Assembly: GCA_027488135.1 (NCBI GenBank)
Contig: JAIYCH010000053.1
Span: 1-52,694, forward strand
From: Saprospiraceae bacterium
GTDB lineage: Bacteria > Bacteroidota > Bacteroidia > Chitinophagales > Saprospiraceae
Direction of reading: 5' to 3'
DNA: 52,694 nt
Shown here: piece by piece, positions 1-7,304 of the stretch
How positions within the stretch are numbered: the stretch's first letter is position 1
Layout of the letters: every line of letters begins with the position of its first letter
Notes under the pieces: generated by a model
Told to the model about the DNA's origin: nothing
The model's database searches: none
The model's input: the letters and a program-made list of their open reading frames with translations, nothing else
Program-made: the position numbers and the translations under genes

Positions 1-134
1 GACAAATAAGTCCTACAATTGGTACAAATTTATTTATCTCCTATTTGGTTATTGATAGGTATAATTGAAATGCTAAATACAGATGATAAACTAACCAAAC
101 ACCCTTTTTGCAAAACTCGTGTTACCTGCTGGCA

Positions 135-1541
135 TTATTTCAGTTGGTCAATTATTTCTGTCATTAGTCTTGTTACAGTTACAATGTCCTTTTCAGTTGT
201 TCTCCAATTCACGAATGCGGCTCTAATTCCTTTTTGTCCATTGTAGATTGTTGGTGTCATAAACACGATTCCTGTGTCGTTAAGCAATCTCAAAAAAACA
301 TTAACTTTTTCTTGATTTTCTTCCCCATTCAATGTAAAACAAACAGTGTTTAATCGTACTGGTGCTAAAAGTTCAAATTGATTATTGTCTTTAATAAATT
401 GTCCGAATTGATTTGATAATTTAATACAATTATCTACAATTTCTTGGTAGCCTCTTTTTCCATAAGCCATAAGAGAAAACCAAGCAGGCAAAGCTTTTAA
501 GCGTCTTGAATTTTCAGGAAGAAAATTTAAATAACTAAAATTTTCGAGAGGATTTCCTAAGTATGGAGCATTTGAATTTTGAAAAGTTTCAACTTGTAAA
601 AGTTTATGTTGTTCCTTTACAAAGAATACAGCACTTTCATAAGGAACATTTAACCATTTATGACAATCAATAGTGATGCTGTCTGCTTTTTCCCAACCAT
701 TTACAAGATGCTTATGTGTTTTTGAACACACGGCAAAACCGCCAAAGGCTGCATCAATATGCCACCAAAATTTATACTTTTCTTTGAGTTTAGCAATTGC
801 GATAAAATCATCAAAATCGACTGTATTTACAGTTCCTCCACTCGAAATAAGTATAAAGGGTTCTCCGCAAAGGTCAATGATTTTATTCTCTAATTCTGCA
901 ATGTTTATTGCCTCTCTATTCTCGTCTTGTGTTTTTATTATAATTATATTTTTGCTTCCAAGTCCTAAAAGAGAAAGAGACTTTATTGCGGAAGAATGTG
1001 GTGTCGCTGTTAATATATTTATATGTCCAGAAACGCCCTCTTTTGCAAAATCTATTCCTAATTCCTTTCCTATCCATTGTCTTGCAACTGCAAGACAAGT
1101 AAAATTTGACATTGTTGCACCTGTAACAAAACCACCTAAGAAGTTATTTGGCAATTCAAAAAGGTCTAACATTAATTGTATAGTTTCTAATTCAATTAAT
1201 GCGGAAATATCACCTTGTCCTTGTGTTGCGAAAGAAACTTGGTCGTAAATTGTAGTTAACCAGTCTCCAACAATAGAAGCAGGTGTCGAACCACCTGTAA
1301 CATATCCCCAAAAGCGAGGTCCCGAAGTAGATACCATTATCGGCTCAAATCTTTCATTGAATTGTTTAAGTGTTTCAATTGTCCCAAACCCAATTTCCGA
1401 TAAATTTAGTTTCCCTTCTACTATATTTTTCGTAGAAGTTGGTCTGTCCGTAATTTTGGTCAGATATTCTACTCCTTGTTCCTTTACCTTTTCAAGTAAA
1501 GTGTCAAGGTTAATAATGTCATTTTGCAAATATTCATTCAT
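135..1541 (-). CDS. PLP-dependent group II amino-acid decarboxylase family protein
   Basis: Cytosolic fold-type I PLP enzyme related to glutamate, aromatic amino-acid and tyrosine decarboxylases; the substrate cannot be read from sequence. The signature HIDAAFGGF (about residue 258) supplies the Asp that contacts the PLP ring nitrogen, and SITIDCHKW carries the probable Schiff-base lysine (about K295). GGFVTGATMSNF is the usual phosphate-binding/substrate segment. I place the start at the Met at 1541 (MNEYLQND, about 468 aa). The frame is open up to 1631, but those 30 extra residues do not resemble the family. The gene lies in the accessory-looking left end and is followed upstream by a relic gene, so horizontal acquisition is plausible but not shown. 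Family call strong; substrate unknown. Confidence 0.85.
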   Translation of the reverse strand: MNEYLQNDIINLDTLLEKVKEQGVEYLTKITDRPTSTKNIVEGKLNLSEIGFGTIETLKQFNERFEPIMVSTSGPRFWGYVTGGSTPASIVGDWLTTIYDQVSFATQGQGDISALIELETIQLMLDLFELPNNFLGGFVTGATMSNFTCLAVARQWIGKELGIDFAKEGVSGHINILTATPHSSAIKSLSLLGLGSKNIIIIKTQDENREAINIAELENKIIDLCGEPFILISSGGTVNTVDFDDFIAIAKLKEKYKFWWHIDAAFGGFAVCSKTHKHLVNGWEKADSITIDCHKWLNVPYESAVFFVKEQHKLLQVETFQNSNAPYLGNPLENFSYLNFLPENSRRLKALPAWFSLMAYGKRGYQEIVDNCIKLSNQFGQFIKDNNQFELLAPVRLNTVCFTLNGEENQEKVNVFLRLLNDTGIVFMTPTIYNGQKGIRAAFVNWRTTEKDIVTVTRLMTEIIDQLK

Positions 1542-1689
1542 ATTACTATCGTTGGCTATGCTTGCAGGTAACTTATTTATACCAACAGAATGGCTCCAAT
1601 TCACCCATATCTGGTATACTTGGTACCACAAAGTGGCTGGATATTCAGTAATTTTCTTTAAAATTAAATCAAATTTATTTTTTTGATAG

Positions 1690-1884
1690 ACCTTTAAGGG
1701 GAAATTTATTTCAGAAATTGACGGCTACTTAACTAAAGAAAAACCAATCAATGAAATTGCAAGTTCTGTCTATAGACTTCAAAACGGTAAAATAGTTGAA
1801 TATTGGATTCAGATAGACAGGCTTGGTTTTGAGAAGCAGCTTCAAAACAAAAAATCAAAAGATGCAACACATCTAACTCACTGA
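1690..1884 (+). pseudogene. C-terminal relic of a SnoaL-like ester cyclase
   Basis: Frame +1 from 1690 reads about 64 residues to a TGA at 1882. It contains SVYRLQNGKIVEYWIQIDRL followed by GFEKQLQ, which is the characteristic end of SnoaL-like ester cyclases (NTF2 fold, consensus YRI-x-NGKIVE-x-W-x-x-x-D-x-LGL-x-QL). A TAG at 1687-1689 closes the frame directly upstream and there is no start codon, so roughly the N-terminal half is missing. Read as a truncated gene remnant, consistent with decay or rearrangement in this stretch. A continuation in another frame upstream was not found. Confidence 0.6.
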
Positions 1885-1985
1885 CGAACAACAAAAAAGG
1901 CGACATTTCTGTCACCTTGTGCACTCTAGCTCCCATTTCTAAACTTGAACTAGGAAAAAAATAAACCTCATGCAAAAACAAAAAA

Positions 1986-2016
1986 GGACTCACGATTTAA
2001 CGTAAGTCCTTTTTTT
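1986..2016 (-). terminator. Duplicate of the tRNA-Met terminator hairpin
   Basis: Stem GGACTCACG (1986-1994) pairs with CGTAAGTCC (2001-2009), flanked by an A-run on the left and seven T on the right. It matches the hairpin downstream of the intact tRNA-Met (3373-3403) with one mismatch across 38 nt (1979-2016 versus 3366-3403), so it is a copy of that terminator. Confidence 0.6.
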
Positions 2017-2017
2017 G

Positions 2018-2061
2018 TGCAGCGAGACCGAGATTTGAACCCGGGACCTCAGGGTTATGAA
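2018..2061 (-). pseudogene. 3' half of a tRNA-Met-like gene (attachment-site-like scar)
   Basis: On the minus strand the sequence holds an anticodon loop TTCATAA (CAT anticodon), a 3' anticodon strand CCCTG, a variable region AGGTC, a T-arm CCGGG/TTCAAAT/CTCGG and a 3' acceptor strand TCTCGCT. No 5' half exists: homology to the intact gene at 3407-3480 stops at the 5' edge of the anticodon loop. Together with the copied terminator this makes a direct repeat (1963-2061 versus 3351-3448). Such half-tRNA copies are typical scars of tyrosine-recombinase integration at a tRNA gene. An alternative is decay of a tandem tRNA copy. Confidence 0.55.
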
Positions 2062-2425
2062 GATTTTTTTAGAAAATGAAGGCGTTGATTTGTAAGGTGT
2101 TATGTTTTAGAAAAACGGAAATCGACCGATTTAAGTCGAATGCAAGGGGTTTTTTCTTTAGGGCCAATTTTGGGCCAGGTTTTGACTTTTTAGATGGAAA
2201 ACAGGGGTGAATGGAGGTGAAGAGGTGGAATATTTGAGGACTGATTAATTATCTAGCTTTATCAAAATAAATAAGTCATGTTAAAGTCTTCAATTAAACC
2301 ATATCGTTTTAATATTTTGGAGTGTATTCGGTCAAGCCCGATATTAGTTGATAGTAGTACAACTGCCGATGGTTATTCCGTCCGCCAGCCTTGCGGCAAA
2401 ACTTTTGTTATGCGTTCGTGCAAGC
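2062..2425. other. Gene-free spacer with a GC-richer block
   Basis: No convincing coding frame. Two things stand out: a short imperfect dyad around 2112-2125 (AAATCG/CCGATTT), and a GC-richer block at about 2365-2425 immediately beyond the stop codon of the minus-strand gene at 2426. On the minus strand that block reads GCATAACAAAAGTTTTGCCG followed by CAAGGCTGGCGG. A 67-codon plus-strand frame at 2278-2481 overlaps the next gene's end and has no recognisable features, so it is not called. Confidence 0.4.
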
Positions 2426-3214
2426 CTATTTTAGATGGTATTCTTTTCTTAACTCCTGTAATAATTTTTTATTCGTTGTAATGTAATCTTTCATCGAAAG
2501 TGTTCGGGTTGATACCATCATGGCTTTCTGAAACAATATCATATTGATGAATTCGCCCTTGTCAAACGAGGACAGGTTTAATATATCTGCTTTAATTATG
2601 GTATTGCCTGCACGGTAGCGGGCAATAAGGTCTATATTATAAGCAGTTTCATCCATTTTTCGTAACTCATTTATCCAATTAAAGTCATAATGCTTCAAAA
2701 TAAATTCTTTTACAGGACTTGAAAAGTATTGATATTCCTGATCGTTCCTGTCACGCACATTATTGATATATACGCTCATTTCACCAAACAGTTTTTGCAA
2801 GTAAGCACTTTTAAAATATCGGAGTGAGCCCGAACTTTTGAGTTGACTAAGCACACCGTCTTTAGGTTCAAATACATGGCTGGCTGCAAGATAAAATACA
2901 GTGGTATAGGTTGTGTAAAATTCTTTTGATAAATTTGTTAAGGAGCTGTCTCTGATATACCTTACTAGGTAATCACAGTCTTTTTCCTTTGCTAGTTGCC
3001 CTTCTATTTTTTTGGAAAACACAATAGAGTCGGCATACAACTCATCATACAATGCACTTGCATATTCTTTTTCTCTTTGATGCTCTATGGTATGCTCCAA
3101 CTGATACTCCGCTAAAAAACCGCAGAACACCGCAAAGAATAGCATTAGAAATTCCCAAAAATATGATTTCCAGTTTTTCTTTCCTTCCTGATGGGCGTGA
3201 TGATGTACTTCCAT
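2426..3214 (-). CDS. Unknown single-pass membrane protein with His-rich N-terminus (DUF6090-like)
   Basis: 262 aa. The N-terminus MEVHHHAHQEGKKNWKSYFWEF is His- and Lys-rich and is followed by one hydrophobic segment (about residues 20-37, FLMLFFAVFCGFLAEY). The remaining about 220 residues are charged, mostly helical and without Cys pairs or catalytic motifs. The layout resembles a family common in Bacteroidota and annotated as DUF6090 or hypothetical; no function is known to me. It lies between the two tRNA-Met copies and is the only intact gene there, so it would be the cargo if the repeats are attachment sites. Topology suggests a short cytoplasmic N-terminus and a large extracytoplasmic domain. 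Confidence 0.7.
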   Translation of the reverse strand: MEVHHHAHQEGKKNWKSYFWEFLMLFFAVFCGFLAEYQLEHTIEHQREKEYASALYDELYADSIVFSKKIEGQLAKEKDCDYLVRYIRDSSLTNLSKEFYTTYTTVFYLAASHVFEPKDGVLSQLKSSGSLRYFKSAYLQKLFGEMSVYINNVRDRNDQEYQYFSSPVKEFILKHYDFNWINELRKMDETAYNIDLIARYRAGNTIIKADILNLSSFDKGEFINMILFQKAMMVSTRTLSMKDYITTNKKLLQELRKEYHLK

Positions 3215-3365
3215 ATTAATGTTGTCTTTCAGTCGTGGAGAGTTTCCTCGTTTGAGTGTAATTAAATTAATACAATGTTCAATATTAAATAAACTTGAAT
3301 GTTATGGTTGATCATACTTTGTTTTGGTAAGAAATGACAAATCCTCACGCAAACCTCACGCAAAA

Positions 3366-3403
3366 CAAAAAAGGACCCACGATTTAACGTAAGTCCTTTT
3401 TTT
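3366..3403 (-). terminator. Terminator of tRNA-Met
   Basis: Directly past the tRNA 3' end. Stem CGTAAGTCC (3388-3396) pairs with GGACCCACG (3373-3381) through nine pairs including two G-U. Six A on the left give the U-tract of the minus-strand transcript; seven T on the right would let it work in the other direction too. Confidence 0.75.
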
Positions 3404-3406
3404 ATG

Positions 3407-3480
3407 TAGCGCGAGGGAGACTTGAACTCCCGACCTCAGGATTATGAATCCTGCGCTCTAACCGGCTGAGCTATCGCGCC
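3407..3480 (-). tRNA. tRNA-Met (CAU)
   Basis: 74-nt cloverleaf on the minus strand. Acceptor GGCGCGA pairs with TCGCGCT (terminal G-U), D-arm AGCTCAGCCGGTTAGAGC, anticodon arm CAGGA-TTCATAA-TCCTG with CAT anticodon, T-arm GGGAG/TTCAAGT/CTCCC, discriminator A; CCA is not encoded. The fully paired acceptor start excludes initiator fMet features, so elongator Met is favoured; a lysidine-modified Ile tRNA cannot be strictly ruled out. It lies 58 nt downstream of rpsA on the same strand with no terminator visible between, so cotranscription is possible. Confidence 0.93.
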
Positions 3481-3538
3481 AAGAAGCGTAAAGATAAGGA
3501 TTCATTTTAAATTTTACCCTATCTTAGGCTTCAAATTA

Positions 3539-5497
3539 TTATTCTTCTGATGAGGAACCTTGGTTTAATTGCTCTTTAAGTTGAGCAAGACCTTCTAATT
3601 CACCCATGGTAGATTTTTCAACGGTGCTTTGCTGTTTCTTAACAGCCTGGCGCGTTTTATCTTTTTCAACTACCTTTTCTTTCTTAACTGACTCTTCAGC
3701 CTCTTTCTTTATATCTTCGATATAACGTAAATGAGATACTAAGATTCTCTTATCATCGCGATTGAATTCAATCACTTTAACTGTTAAAGTTTCTTCTGGC
3801 TCAGCAAGAGAATTGTCTTCTTTACGGATATGTTTGATTGGTGCAAATGCCTCTAAACCATAAGGTAACTGAACGATAGCTCCACGATCATCACGACGTA
3901 AGATAGTTGCTTCATGGTATGAACCTACTGGGAATACATTTTCGAAAGTATCCCAAGGATTCTCCTCTAACTGCTTGTGTCCTAATGAAAGTTTGCGACT
4001 TTCTGCATCGACGTCCAATATTTGCACATCAATTTTATCTCCAACCTTTGTGAATTCAGATGGGTGGCCAAAACGTTTTGTCCAGGAAAGATCAGAAATG
4101 TGAACCATTCCTCCAATGCCTTCTTGTAACTCAACGAATACGCCGTAAGGAGTAAGATTTTTAACTTCTCCAGAATGGCGACTGCCTACAGGGAAAGTTT
4201 TAGCGATTTCACTCCATGGATCAGAACTTAACTGCTTAAGAGATAATGACATTCTGCGGTCATCCTGATCTATTGTAACGACTTTTGCCTCATATTCCTG
4301 ACCTAATCTGAAGTACTCACGTGCATTAACTGGCTGGTTACTCCAGCTCACCTCTGAAACGTGAATTAAACCTTCAACACCTGGCTGCAATTCAAGGAAA
4401 GCGCCGTAATCTTCGATATTTACTATCTTACCTTTAACCGTAGATCCTTCGGTAATACCAGCGGCAAGAACTTCCCATGGATGTGGTTGTAATTGCTTAA
4501 GACCTAGTGAAATACGTCTCTTATTCTCGTCAAAATCAAGAACGGCAACACTTATTTTCTGGTTCAGACTCAACACCTCCATCGGGTGATTGATACGACC
4601 CCATGAAATATCAGTGATATATAGTAAACCATCAACACCACCTAAGTCAAGGAATGCACCGAAGTCAGTGATATTTTTAACGACACCTTCTAACACCTGA
4701 CCTTTTTCAAGGCTACCGATGATGTGCTCGCGCTGTTCAGCCAAATCACTTTCGATAAGCGCTTTATGCGAAACGACAGCATTTTTGATGGTCTCATTGA
4801 TTTTAACCACCTTGAACTCCATCGTCTTACCAACATATTGATCGTAATCGACGATAGGCTTGATATCAATTTGAGAACCAGGTAGGAAAGTCTCCAATCC
4901 ACTGCAATCTACAATTAAACCACCTTTCGTCTTGCTAATAACGGTACCTTTAATAATAGTACCATTTTCAAAGGAATCAACAATACTTTCCCAAGACCTT
5001 AACAATTTAGCCTTTCTGCGAGAAAGTACCAATTGTCCGCGACCATCTTCCTGTTGCTCTACATATACATCCACATAGTCGCCAACGGCTAAACCAGGAA
5101 TGTCTCTGAATTCTGACAATGGAATTAATCCGTCAGATTTGTAGTTAATATCAAGTACAACATCACCACCGTTAATAGAAGTTACGAAACCTTTCACGAT
5201 TTCATTTTCCAAAACGGCATTCATAGTAGAGGAATATTGCTCTCTAAAAGAAATAGCTTCTTCGTCAGAGTAATTAATTCCCCCTTTATTTGTAATATTC
5301 CAATTGAAATCATCATGTGCGGTACCTACGGTCTCTTGACCAGCAAGTAATACTTCCATTTCAACTTCCTCTTCTTCCTCCACCACTTCTACTGGCTCAA
5401 CAGCCTTAGCAACAACTTCCTCGACAGGTGCTGACTGCTCTTCAATAGCGCCATTCAACTCTTCTGGGGTAGTTATTTCGTCTTTTTCTTCAGACAT
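3539..5497 (-). CDS. rpsA: 30S ribosomal protein S1
   Basis: 652 aa RNA-binding protein of the small ribosomal subunit that helps load mRNA, important in a phylum with weak Shine-Dalgarno use. An acidic N-terminal extension (about 1-85, many Glu/Val) precedes six S1 (OB-fold) repeats beginning near residues 97, 180, 265, 350, 437 and 525. Repeats 3-5 show the classic pattern such as GAFLDLGGVDGLLYITDISW and GVFVELQEGIGGMVHISDLSW, while repeats 1, 2 and 6 are more divergent. A Lys/Glu-rich low-complexity tail ends the protein. The length is normal for Bacteroidota S1. Divergent from the yceI-like gene. Confidence 0.97.
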   Translation of the reverse strand: MSEEKDEITTPEELNGAIEEQSAPVEEVVAKAVEPVEVVEEEEEVEMEVLLAGQETVGTAHDDFNWNITNKGGINYSDEEAISFREQYSSTMNAVLENEIVKGFVTSINGGDVVLDINYKSDGLIPLSEFRDIPGLAVGDYVDVYVEQQEDGRGQLVLSRRKAKLLRSWESIVDSFENGTIIKGTVISKTKGGLIVDCSGLETFLPGSQIDIKPIVDYDQYVGKTMEFKVVKINETIKNAVVSHKALIESDLAEQREHIIGSLEKGQVLEGVVKNITDFGAFLDLGGVDGLLYITDISWGRINHPMEVLSLNQKISVAVLDFDENKRRISLGLKQLQPHPWEVLAAGITEGSTVKGKIVNIEDYGAFLELQPGVEGLIHVSEVSWSNQPVNAREYFRLGQEYEAKVVTIDQDDRRMSLSLKQLSSDPWSEIAKTFPVGSRHSGEVKNLTPYGVFVELQEGIGGMVHISDLSWTKRFGHPSEFTKVGDKIDVQILDVDAESRKLSLGHKQLEENPWDTFENVFPVGSYHEATILRRDDRGAIVQLPYGLEAFAPIKHIRKEDNSLAEPEETLTVKVIEFNRDDKRILVSHLRYIEDIKKEAEESVKKEKVVEKDKTRQAVKKQQSTVEKSTMGELEGLAQLKEQLNQGSSSEE

Positions 5498-5556
5498 TCT
5501 TTTTGTTTTAATATCTACGAAAGGTAGATTTTGGTTAAAAAATTAAATTGCGGGGC

Positions 5557-5564
5557 AAATATAT
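5557..5564 (-). promoter_or_regulatory. Possible -7 element of rpsA promoter
   Basis: On the minus strand TATATTTG matches the Bacteroidota -7 consensus TAnnTTTG, about 60 nt before the rpsA start. A TTTG upstream (5576-5579) lies only 11 nt away, shorter than the usual spacing, so only the -7 box is claimed. Confidence 0.35.
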
Positions 5565-5650
5565 AAATTATTTCCAAATCGACCTATTTTTTGTATTACT
5601 TTATTAGATTTGTTAAACATGATTCCTATTAAACCCTATATTTTGAAGCT

Positions 5651-6250
5651 ATGTTAAAAAAAATCATCATTCCTCTTTTTTTCGCCACATTATTCTCTGG
5701 TGTTGGCTTAATCGGACAAATCAAGAAATTTTCATTTTCCGAAAAAACAACGATGCAGATTCAAGGTTCATCTACTTTACATGACTGGACGTGTAATGTT
5801 ACCAAAGTAGATGGAATCATTGAAATGGACAATAAAGTTTTAAGTAAGGGAGTCTGGGCTCAAAACAATAAAATAAAAACATTAAAAGTTTCCGTTCCGG
5901 TAGAAAGCATAAAAAGTCCCCGAGGTGCGGCTATGGAAAAAAAATTATACAATGCTTTGAAATATGAAAAACACCCTTCGATTATTTTTACCCTGAACAA
6001 TATTAAGACTATACCCTCAACATCGGGTTCAGGTCAGTTAGAATCAAGCGGAACGTTGAATGTTGCTGGCGTTGAAAAGCCTATATCTCTATTGGTTAAT
6101 GCTTCCTTTTCGGCCGACAAAAGTTTATCTTTCACCGGTTCTTATACCCTAAACATGAAAGATTATGCTATTGAGCCACCGTCGGCGATGTTCGGACAGA
6201 TTGTTTCCGGTGAGAAAGTAACCATTTCATTTAATGTCCAGGTTAAATAA
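5651..6250 (+). CDS. Secreted YceI-family lipocalin-like protein
   Basis: 199 aa. An N-terminal signal peptide (MLKKIIIPLFFATLFSGVGL) precedes a YceI-type beta-barrel. Diagnostic pieces are MQIQGSSTLHDWTCNV, EKHPSIIFTLNNI and SGTLNVAGVEKPISL, matching the family's strand order; these proteins bind isoprenoid or other lipid ligands in the periplasm. It is the first of three plus-strand genes; the next starts 7 nt after its stop. A TAGATTTG at 5605-5612 could be its -7 element, but no well-spaced -33 box is seen. The ligand is unknown. Confidence 0.88.
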   Translation: MLKKIIIPLFFATLFSGVGLIGQIKKFSFSEKTTMQIQGSSTLHDWTCNVTKVDGIIEMDNKVLSKGVWAQNNKIKTLKVSVPVESIKSPRGAAMEKKLYNALKYEKHPSIIFTLNNIKTIPSTSGSGQLESSGTLNVAGVEKPISLLVNASFSADKSLSFTGSYTLNMKDYAIEPPSAMFGQIVSGEKVTISFNVQVK

Positions 6251-6257
6251 AATCAGT

Positions 6258-7223
6258 ATGAAAATATTTTCAATCGTTTTATTCCTTTTAGGAAGTATCA
6301 TGTCAGGATGGACACAAGCTGTTCAATCTGTCGCTATCCCGGGCTCGTCTGTTTCATTTAATATGATTTCAGTTCCATCTGGTTCCTTTCTTATGGGTAG
6401 CCCCGCTACAGAATTACATAGAAATGCGGACGAAGGCCCTCAAGTGAAAGTAAAATTAGATGGCTTTTCTATAGCTGAAACGGAGGTAACCTGGGAATTA
6501 TATGAATTATTTACAGATAAGGAAAAGAGAGCTGCCCTGATTTATTCAAGCGAGCTGGTTAAAGGAAATGCTGATGCCGTCATTAAGCCAAGCACCCCTT
6601 ATTTAGACCCTAGCTATGGCATGGGGAAATATAGTTTTCCCGCAACAAGTATGACCCAATATGCCGCATTATCATTTTGTAAATGGTTAAGCGAGCTTAC
6701 GGGCGAATTTTACAGACTTCCCACTGAAGCTGAATGGGAATATGCCTGTAAGGCCGGCACAAATACAGCCTATTCATTTGGCGATGACCCTTCTCTTTTG
6801 GACCAGTATGCCTGGAGTTTTAATAATAGTGAAGATAAATATCATCCTGTTAAATCAAAAAAACCTAATCCCTGGGGTTTATATGATATGCATGGTAACG
6901 TAATGGAATGGACGCTCGACCAATATCAAGCAGATTATTACGCTTCTTTGGGTGATGCGACGGCAACACCATGGCGTCGCCCCGATAAATTACTCCCAAG
7001 GACAGCCAGAGGAGGCTCATGGGATGAAAATCCACCGGTTCTGCGCTCTTCAGCCAGAACCTCCTCAAACCCTTCCTGGCAAAGAAGAGATCCTCAAATT
7101 CCAAAAAGTTTCTGGTGGTGCTCTGATGCTCCCTTCATAGGTATCAGGCTGGTGAAACCAACGATGCAACCTACTAAAGAAGAACAAGAGGCATTTTGGT
7201 CTTTAGTTTTAGATGAAGGTTAA
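6258..7223 (+). CDS. Secreted SUMF1/formylglycine-generating-enzyme-like protein lacking the catalytic Cys pair
   Basis: About 321 aa. The start MKIFSIVLFLLGSIMSG (6258) gives a clean signal peptide; the frame is open from 6234 but that start would overlap yceI. The fold is clear from SGSFLMGSP, ETEVTWELYELF, FYRLPTEAEWEYACKAG, YDMHGNVMEWTLDQY, RGGSWDENPP and FIGIRLVKP. True FGE carries two active-site cysteines just after the RGGS motif; here R251-GGSW is followed by DENPPVLRSSAR without Cys, so sulfatase-activating chemistry is unlikely. Catalytically silent relatives act as structural proteins, for example the gliding/T9SS proteins GldJ and GldK, though nothing shows this one is either. 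Likely cotranscribed with yceI. Confidence 0.85.
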   Translation: MKIFSIVLFLLGSIMSGWTQAVQSVAIPGSSVSFNMISVPSGSFLMGSPATELHRNADEGPQVKVKLDGFSIAETEVTWELYELFTDKEKRAALIYSSELVKGNADAVIKPSTPYLDPSYGMGKYSFPATSMTQYAALSFCKWLSELTGEFYRLPTEAEWEYACKAGTNTAYSFGDDPSLLDQYAWSFNNSEDKYHPVKSKKPNPWGLYDMHGNVMEWTLDQYQADYYASLGDATATPWRRPDKLLPRTARGGSWDENPPVLRSSARTSSNPSWQRRDPQIPKSFWWCSDAPFIGIRLVKPTMQPTKEEQEAFWSLVLDEG

Positions 7224-7304
7224 TTAATTATTTTGTTTTAATTAATTTTACTATTTTTAGAAAAGAAAAAATTTTATTCGTTAATTACTTAAAATCCTTA
7301 CATA

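Noticed and set aside
673-1686. Long plus-strand frames inside the decarboxylase
   Set aside because: Antisense shadows of the PLP enzyme, which has clear family motifs in the other strand.
1748-1993. 81-codon minus-strand frame over the ester-cyclase relic
   Set aside because: The plus strand holds a recognisable protein signature there; the minus frame shows none.
2278-2481. 67-codon plus-strand frame
   Set aside because: Overlaps the 3' end of the well-supported minus-strand gene and has no domain, signal or composition that suggests translation.
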